Assembly: GCA_964387935.1 (NCBI GenBank)
Contig: CAYLZN010000061.1
Coordinates: forward strand, 1-22,638
DNA: 22,638 nucleotides
Source of the DNA: CAYLZN01 sp964387935
GTDB taxonomy: Bacteria > Acidobacteriota > Vicinamibacteria > Vicinamibacterales > JAFNAJ01
Direction of reading: 5' to 3'
The notes beneath the pieces are model-generated. The model made no database searches and was not told where the DNA came from. It saw only the letters and a list, made by a program, of their open reading frames with translations. The translations under genes and the position numbers were made by a program. Positions within the stretch are counted from its first letter, which is position 1. The number at the start of each line of letters is the position of its first letter. Positions 1 through 6,510 of this stretch are shown piece after piece.

Positions 1-156
1 GTAGAGGCTGGCGAGATGGAAATCACCCACCGGCGGGCGGACGTCCGGGAGCAGGCTGCGTTGCACACGGGCGGCCCTCGACAGCTGTTCGCGGAGTGGC
101 AGTCGAGCGGGACCGTGCTGCACCGACCCGAATCGCTCCTGCGCGTGGCTGGCCAT
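1..156 (-). CDS. SpoIIE/RsbU-type PP2C serine phosphatase, N-terminal fragment
   Basis: An open frame of 52 codons runs from an ATG at 156 off the left edge of the window (minus strand), so only the N-terminus is visible. Residues about 23-52 hold the helix and first strand that open SpoIIE-type PP2C domains: REQLSRAARVQRSLLPD, then PP and LASLY. In RsbU/SpoIIE phosphatases this segment (A..IQ..LLP....P) directly precedes the metal-binding VGGD motif, which would lie outside the window. The family dephosphorylates anti-anti-sigma factors or similar phosphoserine proteins. No Shine-Dalgarno sequence is evident before the ATG and the frame stays open further upstream, so the true start is uncertain. 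The family call rests on about 30 residues; the metal ligands are not visible. Confidence 0.5.
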   Translation of the reverse strand, partial: MASHAQERFGSVQHGPARLPLREQLSRAARVQRSLLPDVRPPVGDFHLASLY

Positions 157-526
157 TGTGGAACCCGTGACATCGGGTCCGCCGCCGTCGGCGGGAAGTC
201 GACGCTGGCGCAGACCGTGTCCGGTAGTACATGTCCGCGCGCCACATCACGTTTCAGGTCTCCGGGGACCGATCGGAACGAGGCCAGGCGGATGATCGAT
301 CTCGTCCGCCCGCCTGTCAACAAAGGCAATTGTGAAACACGGCGGTCGTGGCACCCGGCGTGCTGTGTGCCTCCACCCCCTGCCGGGCCGACCCATCGCC
401 CGTGCGACGTACGGCAGGGCCGCGGGCTACACGGATCGACAGGGACGCGCCGTGCCGTTCATGACCAGGTTCGCCGACCTGTTCACGCTCGCCGTGTCGC
501 GGGCCACCGGCGGGAGTATGCCCGTG
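157..526. other. 370-bp intergenic region, no gene recognised
   Basis: This stretch lies between the phosphatase fragment and the 3' end of the VapC toxin, both on the minus strand. Open frames cross it in several phases but show no family motif, no ribosome binding site and an arginine/proline-rich composition typical of GC-bias shadows. On the minus strand there is a TTGACA (315-320) followed after 17 nt by GATCAT (292-297), a possible but weak promoter for the phosphatase gene. I see no convincing terminator for the vapBC pair here. Confidence 0.5.
292..320 (-). promoter_or_regulatory. Possible promoter for the SpoIIE-type phosphatase
   Basis: On the minus strand a perfect TTGACA (315-320) is followed 17 nt later by GATCAT (292-297). 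The -35 match and spacing are good but the -10 is poor, and the leader to the ATG at 156 would be about 130 nt. Offered as a candidate only. Confidence 0.25.
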
Positions 527-967
527 TCAGTTCGCCAACTTCTCTGGCCACGCGCGAAGCCCTGCTTGCGGAACGGCGTCCCAGAGCTGCCGATCGAAAG
601 TCGCCACGACGATCTCGCGACCCAACGCATCCTGCCACGTCAGCGCAGCCGCCAACTGGATTGCGTCGTAGCCACGCAGCCCATGCGCCCACGCCACCGC
701 CTCGGCCCGAGCCACCAGCGCCTCGGTGACAGGGACTCGCATGAGGTCCGGCCACTCGCGCGAGCATCGTCGTTGCGCCCGGCGTCCGCCGACGTCGTCA
801 AGCACGCCGACTCGCACGGCACGCGCAAGGGCCGCCGCGACCTCAGCGCGCGTCACTGTCGCTGTGGCCAAGGCCTCCGCCCTGGCTGCGAGAGCGTTCA
901 CGGCGGCCGAGCCCACCTCCGTGACGTACCGTTTCACGAGTGCGCTCGCGTCGATGTACACGATCAC
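527..967 (-). CDS. vapC: VapC-family PIN-domain toxin
   Basis: This is a 146-residue PIN-domain protein, the usual VapC size; VapC toxins are Mg2+-dependent ribonucleases held inactive by their cognate antitoxin. All four acidic residues of the PIN active site are visible: Asp6 in VYIDASALVKRY, Glu42 in TRAEV, Asp101 in GYDAIQLAAAL and Asp125 in TFDRQLW. The start is the GTG at 967, whose last two bases overlap the antitoxin stop codon (GTGA), the standard translational coupling of vapBC operons. The frame extends much further upstream, but that extension only shadows the antitoxin gene. The gene appears intact, so an active toxin is plausible; the RNA target cannot be read from the sequence. 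Confidence 0.88.
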   Translation of the reverse strand: MIVYIDASALVKRYVTEVGSAAVNALAARAEALATATVTRAEVAAALARAVRVGVLDDVGGRRAQRRCSREWPDLMRVPVTEALVARAEAVAWAHGLRGYDAIQLAAALTWQDALGREIVVATFDRQLWDAVPQAGLRAWPEKLAN

Positions 968-1239
968 TCGCGATTCTCCCTCACGATGTCCGCCAGGGTC
1001 CGCTTGCCGCGGGGGCGCACGCCGGGCGCCGCGCGGCCGAGTCTCCGGCCGCTCCACTGCAGGGCACCCGCCTTCGTGAGCACCGCAAGCCGGTCGTCCA
1101 GCGAATCGTCCTCGGGAACCAATCGCGCCACGGGTCGGCCTCGCTCGGTCACCACGACCGTGGCCCCGCGTTTGACGTTGCGGACGCACTGACTGAGCTT
1201 CGACTTCAACTCACGGATGCCGATACTGCGTTCCGTCAC
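964..1239 (-). CDS. vapB: Phd/YefM-family antitoxin (VapB partner)
   Basis: A 91-residue antitoxin that would neutralise the adjacent VapC and repress its own promoter. The N-terminus carries the Phd/YefM DNA-binding fold: IGIRELKSKLSQ, then RGATVVVTERGRPVARLVP, the classic 'TerGrpVArl' strand pair. The C-terminal 45 residues are basic and would wrap the toxin. I prefer the GTG at 1239 because AAGAGG lies 9 nt upstream of it, and because a TAGAAT -10 box at 1264-1269 would place the transcript start near 1257, downstream of the other in-frame GTG at 1263. The gene overlaps the toxin start by 4 nt. Family call is firm; the exact start is moderately sure. Confidence 0.85.
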   Translation of the reverse strand: MTERSIGIRELKSKLSQCVRNVKRGATVVVTERGRPVARLVPEDDSLDDRLAVLTKAGALQWSGRRLGRAAPGVRPRGKRTLADIVRENRE

Positions 1240-1260
1240 TCCACGGTACCTCTTGGTATC

Positions 1261-1290
1261 CACATTCTACTGTATGTGACCTCATGTCAG
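1261..1290 (-). promoter_or_regulatory. vapBC promoter with overlapping inverted repeat (putative operator)
   Basis: Reading the minus strand, CTGACA (1285-1290) and TAGAAT (1264-1269) form a -35/-10 pair with a short 15-nt spacer. An inverted repeat, CACAT-N8-ATGTG (1261-1265 and 1274-1278), overlaps the -10 box. Phd/VapB antitoxins autorepress by binding palindromes that overlap their promoter, so this is a sensible operator candidate, though the arms are only 5 bp. Confidence 0.45.
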
Positions 1291-1462
1291 GCTCTTCCGG
1301 CCGCGCGCCCGCTGAGCGCCACGGCGAGGTCGACAGGCATGGCCGGGGGAATGCTACCCTGACTCCGGTGGCATCGTGCCAGGTGCCGCGTGCTTGGTGC
1401 GGCGCGCGCCGCAAGCCTCATGCCGTGAGCCGCGCCGTCAAGGCGCAAATCGAGGTCAACGA

Positions 1463-2956
1463 ATGCGTGCGGTCCTCAGTGGGTGGTGTCTCGTGGTCCT
1501 GGCGGGCTGGCCGCAGGCTGCGATCGGCCAGGGAGACCGTCCGGGCGTGGAGCCAGAGGTCGCACGCTTCGCCGGCAAGCTTCAGCGCTGCCGGGTCCCG
1601 CCGCTCGAGGAGGAGCTGCTCTGCGGCACGCGCGACGTGCCCGAGAACCCCGCCGCGCCGGACGGTCCTCGCATCCCGTTGAACATCGTCGTACTGCCGG
1701 CCACCTCGAGGGATGTGGCCCCGGATCCCGTCGTCTACCTCGCCGGCGGCGGGGTCATGCCGGCCACGCGGTACGCCGGCCTGTTCGCCCGCAGCTTCGC
1801 GACCCTTCGCCAGCGGCGTGACGTCCTCCTCGTCGACCAGCGGGGGACCGGCACGTCGAACCCGCTCACCTGTCCCGATCTGACGCCTGGTCCGCCGAGG
1901 CCCGAGATGCAGGACCGCCATGTGACCGAGTTGCAGCGGTGTCGCGCCGGCCTCGCCACGCGGGCGGACCTTCGTTTCTACGGCACCGAGACGGCGATGG
2001 ACGACCTGGCTGCGGTCATCGGCTGGCTGGGCTACCGGCAGGTCAACCTTTACGGGATGTCGTACGGCACCAAGGCGGCGCAGGTGTTCCTGAAGCGTCA
2101 CCCGACGCTCGTGCGCGCCGTCGCGCTGCACGGCGCCATGCCGCTCGACGTCCCGATGTGGCTCGACCTGGCCGGCTCCGCACAACGCAGTCTCGAGCTG
2201 GTCGCCCGTGCGTGCGAGGCAGACGAGGCGTGCCGCTCGGCGCTCGGCGACGTGCGCGCGAACCTCGATCAGGCGCTCACGCGCCTGGCCAGGGCGCCCG
2301 CCGACGTCCCGGCAGAGTCGGAGGACGGCCAGGCTGTCACCGTTCACATCGACGACCGCACCTTTCGCGACGTTCTGAACGTGCTGTTGACCTCGGCGCG
2401 GGGGATCGCAGATGTGCCGCTGCTGATCCGCGACGCTTCCCAGGGGCGGCTTGCGAGGCTGGCGGGCATCCTCGCCCAGGAGATGAACGCGCCTCCCAGC
2501 CCCATTCCGAAGGGCATCTTTCTGACGCTGCTCTGCGGCGAGTCGATGCCGCAGGTGGACTGGGCGAAGATCCGGCCGGCCACGTCATCGACCTTCGTGG
2601 GCGAGTTCCCCTTGCGCTTCCAGATGGCGGAATGCATCGCGTGGCCGACCGCGTCTGCCCCGGCGCACCTCTACGAGCCCGTTCGCAGCGACGTGCCGGT
2701 GCTGCTGCTCACGGGTGAGTTCGACAACACGACGCCGCCGACCTATGCCGAGCGCGTGGCGTCGACGTTGTCACGCGGGCACGTGATCCGGCTGCCGTGG
2801 CGCAGCCACAACGACATCGACCCCTGCGTGGCGGGTCTGATCGGGTCGTTCCTCGCCGTCGGCGATCACCGCCCGCTCGACACGTCGTGCGTGAGCGGCA
2901 CCAGGCCGATCGAGTTCAGGCTGGGCGGCGCGGTCCTCGAACGGCAGGATCGGTGA
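1463..2956 (+). CDS. Exported TAP-like alpha/beta hydrolase (S33-type aminopeptidase family)
   Basis: A 497-residue secreted hydrolase similar to tripeptidyl aminopeptidase-like (SCO/SlpD/E-type) S33 enzymes, which release short peptides from N-termini or act as related esterases. Residues 1-23 form a signal peptide ending near AIG/QGD. DQRGTG (125-130) is the oxyanion-side motif of this family, Ser200 in GMSYG is the nucleophile, Asp421 in GEFD the acid and His449 in RSHND the base, so the triad is complete. The C-terminal segment (about 400-470) is the TAP-like domain. The ATG at 1463 is chosen because it gives the signal peptide and has GAGG 8 nt upstream; the frame upstream is unremarkable. 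It is convergent with the PEP-CTERM gene, 35 bp away. Substrate is unknown. Confidence 0.85.
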   Translation: MRAVLSGWCLVVLAGWPQAAIGQGDRPGVEPEVARFAGKLQRCRVPPLEEELLCGTRDVPENPAAPDGPRIPLNIVVLPATSRDVAPDPVVYLAGGGVMPATRYAGLFARSFATLRQRRDVLLVDQRGTGTSNPLTCPDLTPGPPRPEMQDRHVTELQRCRAGLATRADLRFYGTETAMDDLAAVIGWLGYRQVNLYGMSYGTKAAQVFLKRHPTLVRAVALHGAMPLDVPMWLDLAGSAQRSLELVARACEADEACRSALGDVRANLDQALTRLARAPADVPAESEDGQAVTVHIDDRTFRDVLNVLLTSARGIADVPLLIRDASQGRLARLAGILAQEMNAPPSPIPKGIFLTLLCGESMPQVDWAKIRPATSSTFVGEFPLRFQMAECIAWPTASAPAHLYEPVRSDVPVLLLTGEFDNTTPPTYAERVASTLSRGHVIRLPWRSHNDIDPCVAGLIGSFLAVGDHRPLDTSCVSGTRPIEFRLGGAVLERQDR

Positions 2957-2961
2957 CGAGA

Positions 2962-2982
2962 CGCCGCGGCGTGCCAGCGGCG
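2962..2982. terminator. Weak hairpin between convergent genes
   Basis: CGCCGC (2962-2967) can pair with GCGGCG (2977-2982) around a 9-nt loop in the 35-bp gap between the hydrolase and the PEP-CTERM gene. There is no T-tract on either strand, so it is at best a modest bidirectional attenuator. Confidence 0.25.
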
Positions 2983-2991
2983 CCGATCGAT

Positions 2992-3588
2992 CTAGCGTCG
3001 GCGGCGGCCCGCCCAACGACGACCGAGCAAGCCGAGGCCCAGCAGGCTCAAGGTCGCTGGCTCCGGCACGGGTGTCGGATCGATCCTCGGGTTGTCCCAC
3101 TCGATGAAGTAGCCGATGACCGGGTCGTTCGACGGATCCGGCGTCCCCAGCGTCCCGGAGTCGTCGGCCCACTGTCCGTTCTGGATTCCGGCGTACAGGG
3201 TTCCGATATTCATGTAGGCGAACGCGCCGCCGTTATTGGGCTCGCTGCCACCCCAGTTGGTATAGCCCCCATCGCTGACCAGCCACGCCCCACGAAACCC
3301 CGTGAATGCCGGCGCGAGACCGAGCAGGAAGGCGTTCTCCCCGCTGGAGGCCACGGTGGCAATGTGCCCATTCACCGCTCCGAACACACTGGCAGAGGCC
3401 GCCGCACTCGCCAGCGCGAAGGTATTGGCGTCGAACGCGGCCTGGGTCGAGAAGTCGAACACGACCTGGACGAAATCGTAGTAGTTCGAGCCGAACTGCA
3501 TCGGGGCCGCCTCGACCTGCGTGGCAGCCGTCTGCAGCGCGACTGCGCAGGCGGCGGTTGCGAGGTAACGTCGCCAGTCTCGTCTCAT
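2992..3588 (-). CDS. PEP-CTERM protein with C-type-lectin-like domain
   Basis: A 198-residue exported protein. Residues 1-28 are a signal peptide (ending VEA/AP). Residues about 45-168 resemble a C-type lectin-like domain: HIATVASSGENAFL, WLVSDGGYTNWGGSEPNN, GQWADD and a closing YFIEWDNP. It lacks the paired cysteines of animal lectins, as is common in bacterial versions. The end is a textbook PEP-CTERM sorting signal: VPEP (174-177), a short hydrophobic stretch (TLSLLGLGLLG) and an Arg cluster (RRWAGRRRR). Such proteins are recognised by an exosortase (not in this window) and typically belong to exopolysaccharide/biofilm systems. The start at 3588 has AGGAGT 7 nt upstream and gives the signal peptide. 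Its promoter region carries a sigma-54 site. Confidence 0.9.
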   Translation of the reverse strand: MRRDWRRYLATAACAVALQTAATQVEAAPMQFGSNYYDFVQVVFDFSTQAAFDANTFALASAAASASVFGAVNGHIATVASSGENAFLLGLAPAFTGFRGAWLVSDGGYTNWGGSEPNNGGAFAYMNIGTLYAGIQNGQWADDSGTLGTPDPSNDPVIGYFIEWDNPRIDPTPVPEPATLSLLGLGLLGRRWAGRRRR

Positions 3589-3664
3589 GCTGACACTCCT
3601 TCTGAACCGCCCAGGCATGACATCGACTGCGGTGGGCGACCCTTGCTGTGGATGCTCTGGCCTG

Positions 3665-3680
3665 TGCATTTTTCGCGCCA
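3665..3680 (-). promoter_or_regulatory. Sigma-54 (RpoN) -24/-12 promoter of the PEP-CTERM gene
   Basis: On the minus strand the sequence TGGCGCGAAAAATGCA matches the sigma-54 consensus TGGCACG-N4-TTGCA, with the essential GG and GC dinucleotides separated by exactly 10 nt; 14 of the 16 positions agree if N positions count as matches. It lies 77 nt upstream of the ATG at 3588 and the gene has a strong Shine-Dalgarno sequence. In other bacteria PEP-CTERM genes are activated by the PrsK/PrsR two-component pair with RpoN, so the context fits. Confidence 0.7.
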
Positions 3681-3683
3681 GCA

Positions 3684-3707
3684 GTCTCATGAGACGACTT
3701 CTGTCGT
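3684..3707. promoter_or_regulatory. Adjacent palindromes next to the sigma-54 promoter
   Basis: GTCTCATGAGAC (3684-3695) is a perfect 12-bp palindrome, directly overlapped by ACGAC-TTCT-GTCGT (3694-3707) with perfect 5-bp arms. They sit just upstream of the -24 element. Both share a GTCT/AGAC or GAC/GTC core with the 3742-3761 repeat, so they could be secondary activator or IHF-region sites. Confidence 0.35.
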
Positions 3708-3741
3708 GCTGACTCTCGCCAAAGTCTTGATGTCTGTTGAA

Positions 3742-3761
3742 TCGCAGACAAAAGTCTGCGA
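3742..3761. promoter_or_regulatory. Perfect 8-bp inverted repeat, candidate enhancer (UAS) for a sigma-54 activator
   Basis: TCGCAGAC and GTCTGCGA are perfect inverted arms separated by AAAA. The centre is about 85 bp upstream of the -12 element of the sigma-54 promoter (roughly -97 from the expected transcription start), the normal distance for a bacterial enhancer-binding protein. The sequence also could act on the divergent flavoprotein gene. The binding protein (PrsR-like) is inferred from family knowledge, not seen here. Confidence 0.55.
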
Positions 3762-4001
3762 CATCCGTCGCCGCACCGCGGGCCCGCCGTCCGCCTCGAC
3801 CTGACGGCCATTCCATCGGCACGCCGTGAGGCCCTGACGACGCGTGATGACTTGCACAAGTCCCGGAGCGCGGCGCCCGGATCGCCAGGCGCGACGACCG
3901 AGGATATTGGGCGTTCTGCCCGCGCGGACCGACGGAGTAAGCTGCAAGCCGATGACAGGCCCGGGTGAGCACCATCGGTGCCGTGCGGCCGGGTGGTGCC
4001 C

Positions 4002-5111
4002 ATGAAGACCATCGTGCTCGCCGGCGGCGGCCACGCGCATGTCGAGGTCCTTCGGCAATTCAGCGAGCGGCCGCTCGAACGGGCCCGTCTCGTGCTGATC
4101 AGCCCCGATACGCACACGGCGTACAGCGGCATGCTGCCAGGGTTCGTGGCCGGGTACTACGGCTGGGATCAGTGCCACCTCGACCTGCGAGTGCTCTGTC
4201 GCCACGCCGGAGCGGAGTTCCGGACCACCAGCGTGGAGACGCTGGAGGCTGGCGAGCGGACCGTGCGGTGCGCGGACGGGCGGACCCATACCTTCGACAT
4301 CCTGTCGCTGGATGTCGGATCGACGCCGGACGTTCGTGCGGTTCCCGGCGCCGCCCAGCATGCGACACCGGTCAAGCCAGTGCCGCCGCTGCTCGACGCG
4401 TGGCGCGCCGCGGCGGAACGGTGCGGCGGGCGGGGCACGGCCCCGTTCAGAATCGTCGTGGTCGGGGGCGGAGCGGCAGGGGCGGAAATGGCGATGGCGA
4501 TCCGGGGGCGTTGCCACCGCGACGGCGCACTGCCCCATCCTGAGATCACCCTCGTCGCCGACCGGTGGCTTCCGGCTCACGGGACGCTGGCGCAGGCGCT
4601 CGTCTCCCGTGCCCTGGCCTCTCGGGGCGTCACGCTGCTGACTCAGCGTCGAGTCGTTGGACTCATCCCGGGCGAGGTGCACTGCGCCACGGGTGAGGTT
4701 CTTCCAGCCGACTTCGTCGTCTGGGCCACCGGGGCCTCGGCGGCGCCGCGGCTCGGGCAGAGCGGCCTCGAAACAGACGACCACGGCTGGGTGGTCGTCG
4801 ACGTTGCGCTGCGATCGGTTTCGCACTCGTCGGTGTTCGCCTCCGGGGACGTGGCCGGGATGACCGGCCGCCCGCTGCCCAAGGCAGGCGTCTTTGCCGT
4901 CCGGCAGGGGCCCGTGCTCGCGGAGAACCTCCGCCGGTATCTCGCCGGCCGTCCCCTGCGTGCCTACCGGCCCCAGCGTCACGCGCTGGCCCTGCTCGCC
5001 ACGGGCGATGGTTCCGCGATCGCCTGCTACGCGGGGCTCGCGTGGCAGGGGCGCTGGGTCTGGTCGTGGAAGAACCGGATCGACCGGGCGTTCATGCGGA
5101 AATACTCCTGA
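4002..5111 (+). CDS. FAD/NAD(P)-dependent oxidoreductase related to the SelD N-terminal domain (TIGR03169-like), stand-alone
   Basis: A 369-residue two-dinucleotide-binding-domain flavoprotein. The N-terminal FAD Rossmann motif is GGGHAHVE (8-15), followed by LISPDTHTAYSGMLPG (32-47), a signature of the family often fused in front of selenophosphate synthetase (SelD). The NAD(P) site is VVGGGAAGAE (153-162), WATGA (241-245) follows, and ASGDVA (280-285) is the second FAD motif. Related NDH-2/sulfide:quinone reductases share this fold, but no CxxC or quinone-anchor signature is obvious. The ATG at 4002 is taken because the Rossmann strand begins at once; the ribosome binding site is weak (GGGTGGT). 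No SelD domain follows: the protein stops at about the length of the N-terminal unit. The electron acceptor is unknown. Confidence 0.8.
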   Translation: MKTIVLAGGGHAHVEVLRQFSERPLERARLVLISPDTHTAYSGMLPGFVAGYYGWDQCHLDLRVLCRHAGAEFRTTSVETLEAGERTVRCADGRTHTFDILSLDVGSTPDVRAVPGAAQHATPVKPVPPLLDAWRAAAERCGGRGTAPFRIVVVGGGAAGAEMAMAIRGRCHRDGALPHPEITLVADRWLPAHGTLAQALVSRALASRGVTLLTQRRVVGLIPGEVHCATGEVLPADFVVWATGASAAPRLGQSGLETDDHGWVVVDVALRSVSHSSVFASGDVAGMTGRPLPKAGVFAVRQGPVLAENLRRYLAGRPLRAYRPQRHALALLATGDGSAIACYAGLAWQGRWVWSWKNRIDRAFMRKYS

Positions 5112-5113
5112 GA

Positions 5114-5131
5114 CGCCGCGACGTCGCGGCG
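5114..5131. terminator. Perfect 18-bp GC palindrome just after the flavoprotein stop codon
   Basis: CGCCGCGAC directly abuts its inverse GTCGCGGCG, starting 3 nt after the TGA. The RNA would form a 7-bp all-GC stem with an ACGT loop. There is no U-tract downstream, so it may be a factor-assisted terminator or 3'-end stabiliser; it is also symmetric enough to be a protein-binding site for the next gene. A TACCAT box (5134-5139) follows immediately and could be the -10 of the methyltransferase gene. Confidence 0.45.
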
Positions 5132-5223
5132 ATTACCATGGGAGCGGCGTCGACCCAGGCACGCTGCACGGGATGCGACCCGTCGACCGTGACACCCTCG
5201 ATGGTGGAAAGGAGGAGCCTCTC

Positions 5224-6015
5224 ATGACTGGTCGCAGGCACGTCGGGCACGTGGTCCTCACGGCGCTCTCGCTGGTGGCGGTTTGCGCGTCTGCTTCAGC
5301 CGCTCAGAGCGCGCAGAAGCCGTTCGAACCGGTCAGTGGCCAGAACGGCAAGGATGTCGTGTGGGTGCCGACGCCGCAGGCGACGGTCGACAAGATGCTG
5401 GAGCTGACCCGGGTCTCGGCGAGCGACTACGTGATCGATCTCGGCTCCGGCGATGGCATCACCGTGATCACCGCCGCGAAGAGGGGCGCCACCGCGCTGG
5501 GCATCGAGTTCAACCCGGACATGGTGGCATTGGCCACCCGTCGGGCGAGGGAGGCGGGGGTGTCGCACAGGACGACCTTCGTCCAGGGCGATCTGTTCGA
5601 GGCAGACCTGTCGAAGGCGACGGTCATCACCCTGTTCCTGCTGCCGGACATCAACCTGCGGCTCCGGGCCAGGCTGCTCGACCTGAAGCCGGGCACGCGG
5701 ATCGCGTCGAACTCGTTCACGATGGGCGACTGGGAGCCCGACGCGCAGGCAGAGGCGTCGCCCTGCCCGCAGTGGTGTACGGCGCTCGTGTGGGTGGTGC
5801 CCGCGAAGGTCGCTGGCACCTGGCAGCTCGGACAGCAGACGCTGACCCTCACCCAGCAGTATCAGGTGATCGATGGCACCCTTGGCCAGACGCCGATCAG
5901 CGCCGGCAGGCTCAACGGCGAGGAGATCACGTTCACGGTCGGGACCCGGCGGTTCACGGGCCGCGTCCACGACAACGCCATGACCGGCTCCGGCTGGTCG
6001 GCCACGAAGCAGTGA
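5224..6015 (+). CDS. Exported class I SAM-dependent methyltransferase
   Basis: A 263-residue protein with a signal peptide (residues 1-29, cleaved near SASAAQSA) in front of a Rossmann methyltransferase. SAM-binding motif I is DLGSGDG (72-78), the acidic end of strand 2 is Glu95 in GIEFNP, and strand 3 gives QGDLFEADL (121-129); LLPDINLRLRARLLDLKPGTR (from 139) is strongly conserved in this family. Two Cys (181, 185) and a small beta-rich C-terminal segment (200-263) follow. The start is firm: AAGGAGGAG lies 7 nt upstream of ATG 5224, and the larger open frame upstream only overlaps the flavoprotein gene. A secreted methyltransferase is odd because SAM is cytosolic; the family is known in other bacteria, but the substrate is unknown. 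Confidence 0.82.
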   Translation: MTGRRHVGHVVLTALSLVAVCASASAAQSAQKPFEPVSGQNGKDVVWVPTPQATVDKMLELTRVSASDYVIDLGSGDGITVITAAKRGATALGIEFNPDMVALATRRAREAGVSHRTTFVQGDLFEADLSKATVITLFLLPDINLRLRARLLDLKPGTRIASNSFTMGDWEPDAQAEASPCPQWCTALVWVVPAKVAGTWQLGQQTLTLTQQYQVIDGTLGQTPISAGRLNGEEITFTVGTRRFTGRVHDNAMTGSGWSATKQ

Positions 6016-6018
6016 GGG

Positions 6019-6065
6019 GCGGGTCATCAGGATCCCCGGACTTGCCGGGCTCGAGTTCCGGGCCG
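6019..6065 (+). repeat. 47-bp dispersed repeat, copy A
   Basis: This segment matches 6765-6811 without gaps at 41 of 47 positions and in the same orientation. It starts 4 nt after the methyltransferase stop codon. The best-conserved core is GGGCTCGAGTTCCGGGCCG (identical in both). It resembles a REP-like extragenic element; the fold is weaker than in copy B because of one substitution in the stem. Confidence 0.75.
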
Positions 6066-6150
6066 CTACGACATTTCGCCCGACGGGTCGACCTTCGTGC
6101 TCGTCCGCCGAAACCCCGGCAGCCGCATTGTCATCATTCACCGCGCCAGC
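6061..6150 (+). pseudogene. Remnant of the C-terminus of a WD40-like (PD40/TolB-type) protein
   Basis: Directly after repeat copy A, one frame (codon phase of 6064) reads RYDISPDGSTFVLVRR, then a decayed tail with IVIIH. This matches the closing blade typical of acidobacterial PD40/TolB-like propeller proteins, which end in a 'RYDVSPDGxRFLLVR...INVVLNW' motif. No start codon, upstream domain or ribosome binding site is present, so it is interpreted as a leftover fragment cut by the repeat. The match is short (about 16 good residues), so this is a tentative call. Confidence 0.3.
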
Positions 6151-6276
6151 CTGCTGCGGTGTCCACGCCGTGTGCTGGCTCGATGCCGGGAACTCCAGCG
6201 CGCGTCCTTTCAGCAACTCCTGGGCGCCCGTAGCGACGTGGGGCGTCGCCTCCTGCGGCATCCGCCTCGGCCTCGT

Positions 6277-6305
6277 TTGCGTTGCCGTGCCCGGTCACCT
6301 ATCCT
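6277..6305 (+). promoter_or_regulatory. Promoter of the nucleotidyltransferase remnant
   Basis: TTGCGT (6277-6282) and TATCCT (6300-6305) are separated by exactly 17 nt, a good sigma-70-type match. The -10 box ends 9 nt before the GTG at 6315, so transcription would begin at or just before the start codon. No coding signal is seen between 6150 and this promoter. Confidence 0.5.
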
Positions 6306-6510
6306 TGAGGGGACGTGAAGCAGCCGTTCATCAACGTCGAGGAACACATCGACCACGTCGTCGGCCGCCGGACGAAGGCCCCAGACCCTTTGTCGCTGAG
6401 GCCGAGCGACAAAGCCGATGCCATTGCCTGGCGTGACGCGCTGGGGGGAATCCGGGTGGCCCGTGGAACGATGGACGTCGACCTCCTCGTGGCCACAGAT
6501 CCGGACAATG

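Larger units (their letters stand above)
3589..4001. other. Divergent regulatory region between PEP-CTERM gene and flavoprotein gene
   Basis: No gene is seen in these 413 bp. The half nearer the PEP-CTERM gene holds a sigma-54 promoter match and several palindromes (described separately). The half nearer the flavoprotein gene has a TAAGCT box at 3938-3943 with TTCTGC at 3914-3919 (18-nt spacer), a possible housekeeping promoter for the plus-strand gene. Local base composition is more AT-rich around 3665-3760 than in flanking genes. Confidence 0.6.

Noticed and set aside
16..729. 237-codon plus-strand open frame at the left edge
   Set aside because: It is Arg/Pro-rich, lacks motifs and runs antisense to both the phosphatase fragment and the VapC toxin.
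332..1192. 286-codon plus-strand open frame
   Set aside because: It is antisense to the vapBC pair, whose active-site motifs are intact on the other strand.
3687..4982. 431-codon minus-strand open frame opposite the flavoprotein
   Set aside because: The plus strand carries clear FAD and NAD motifs; the minus frame has none.
4894..5223. N-terminal extension of the methyltransferase frame
   Set aside because: It overlaps the flavoprotein C-terminus in another phase, while a strong Shine-Dalgarno sequence and signal peptide fix the start at 5224.
5296..6261. 321-codon minus-strand open frame
   Set aside because: It is antisense to the methyltransferase and crosses the repeat; only the repeat part recurs elsewhere in the window.
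6150..6276. Possible coding remnant between the PD40 fragment and the nucleotidyltransferase promoter
   Set aside because: All frames are Arg/Pro-rich without recognisable motifs, so nothing can be claimed.
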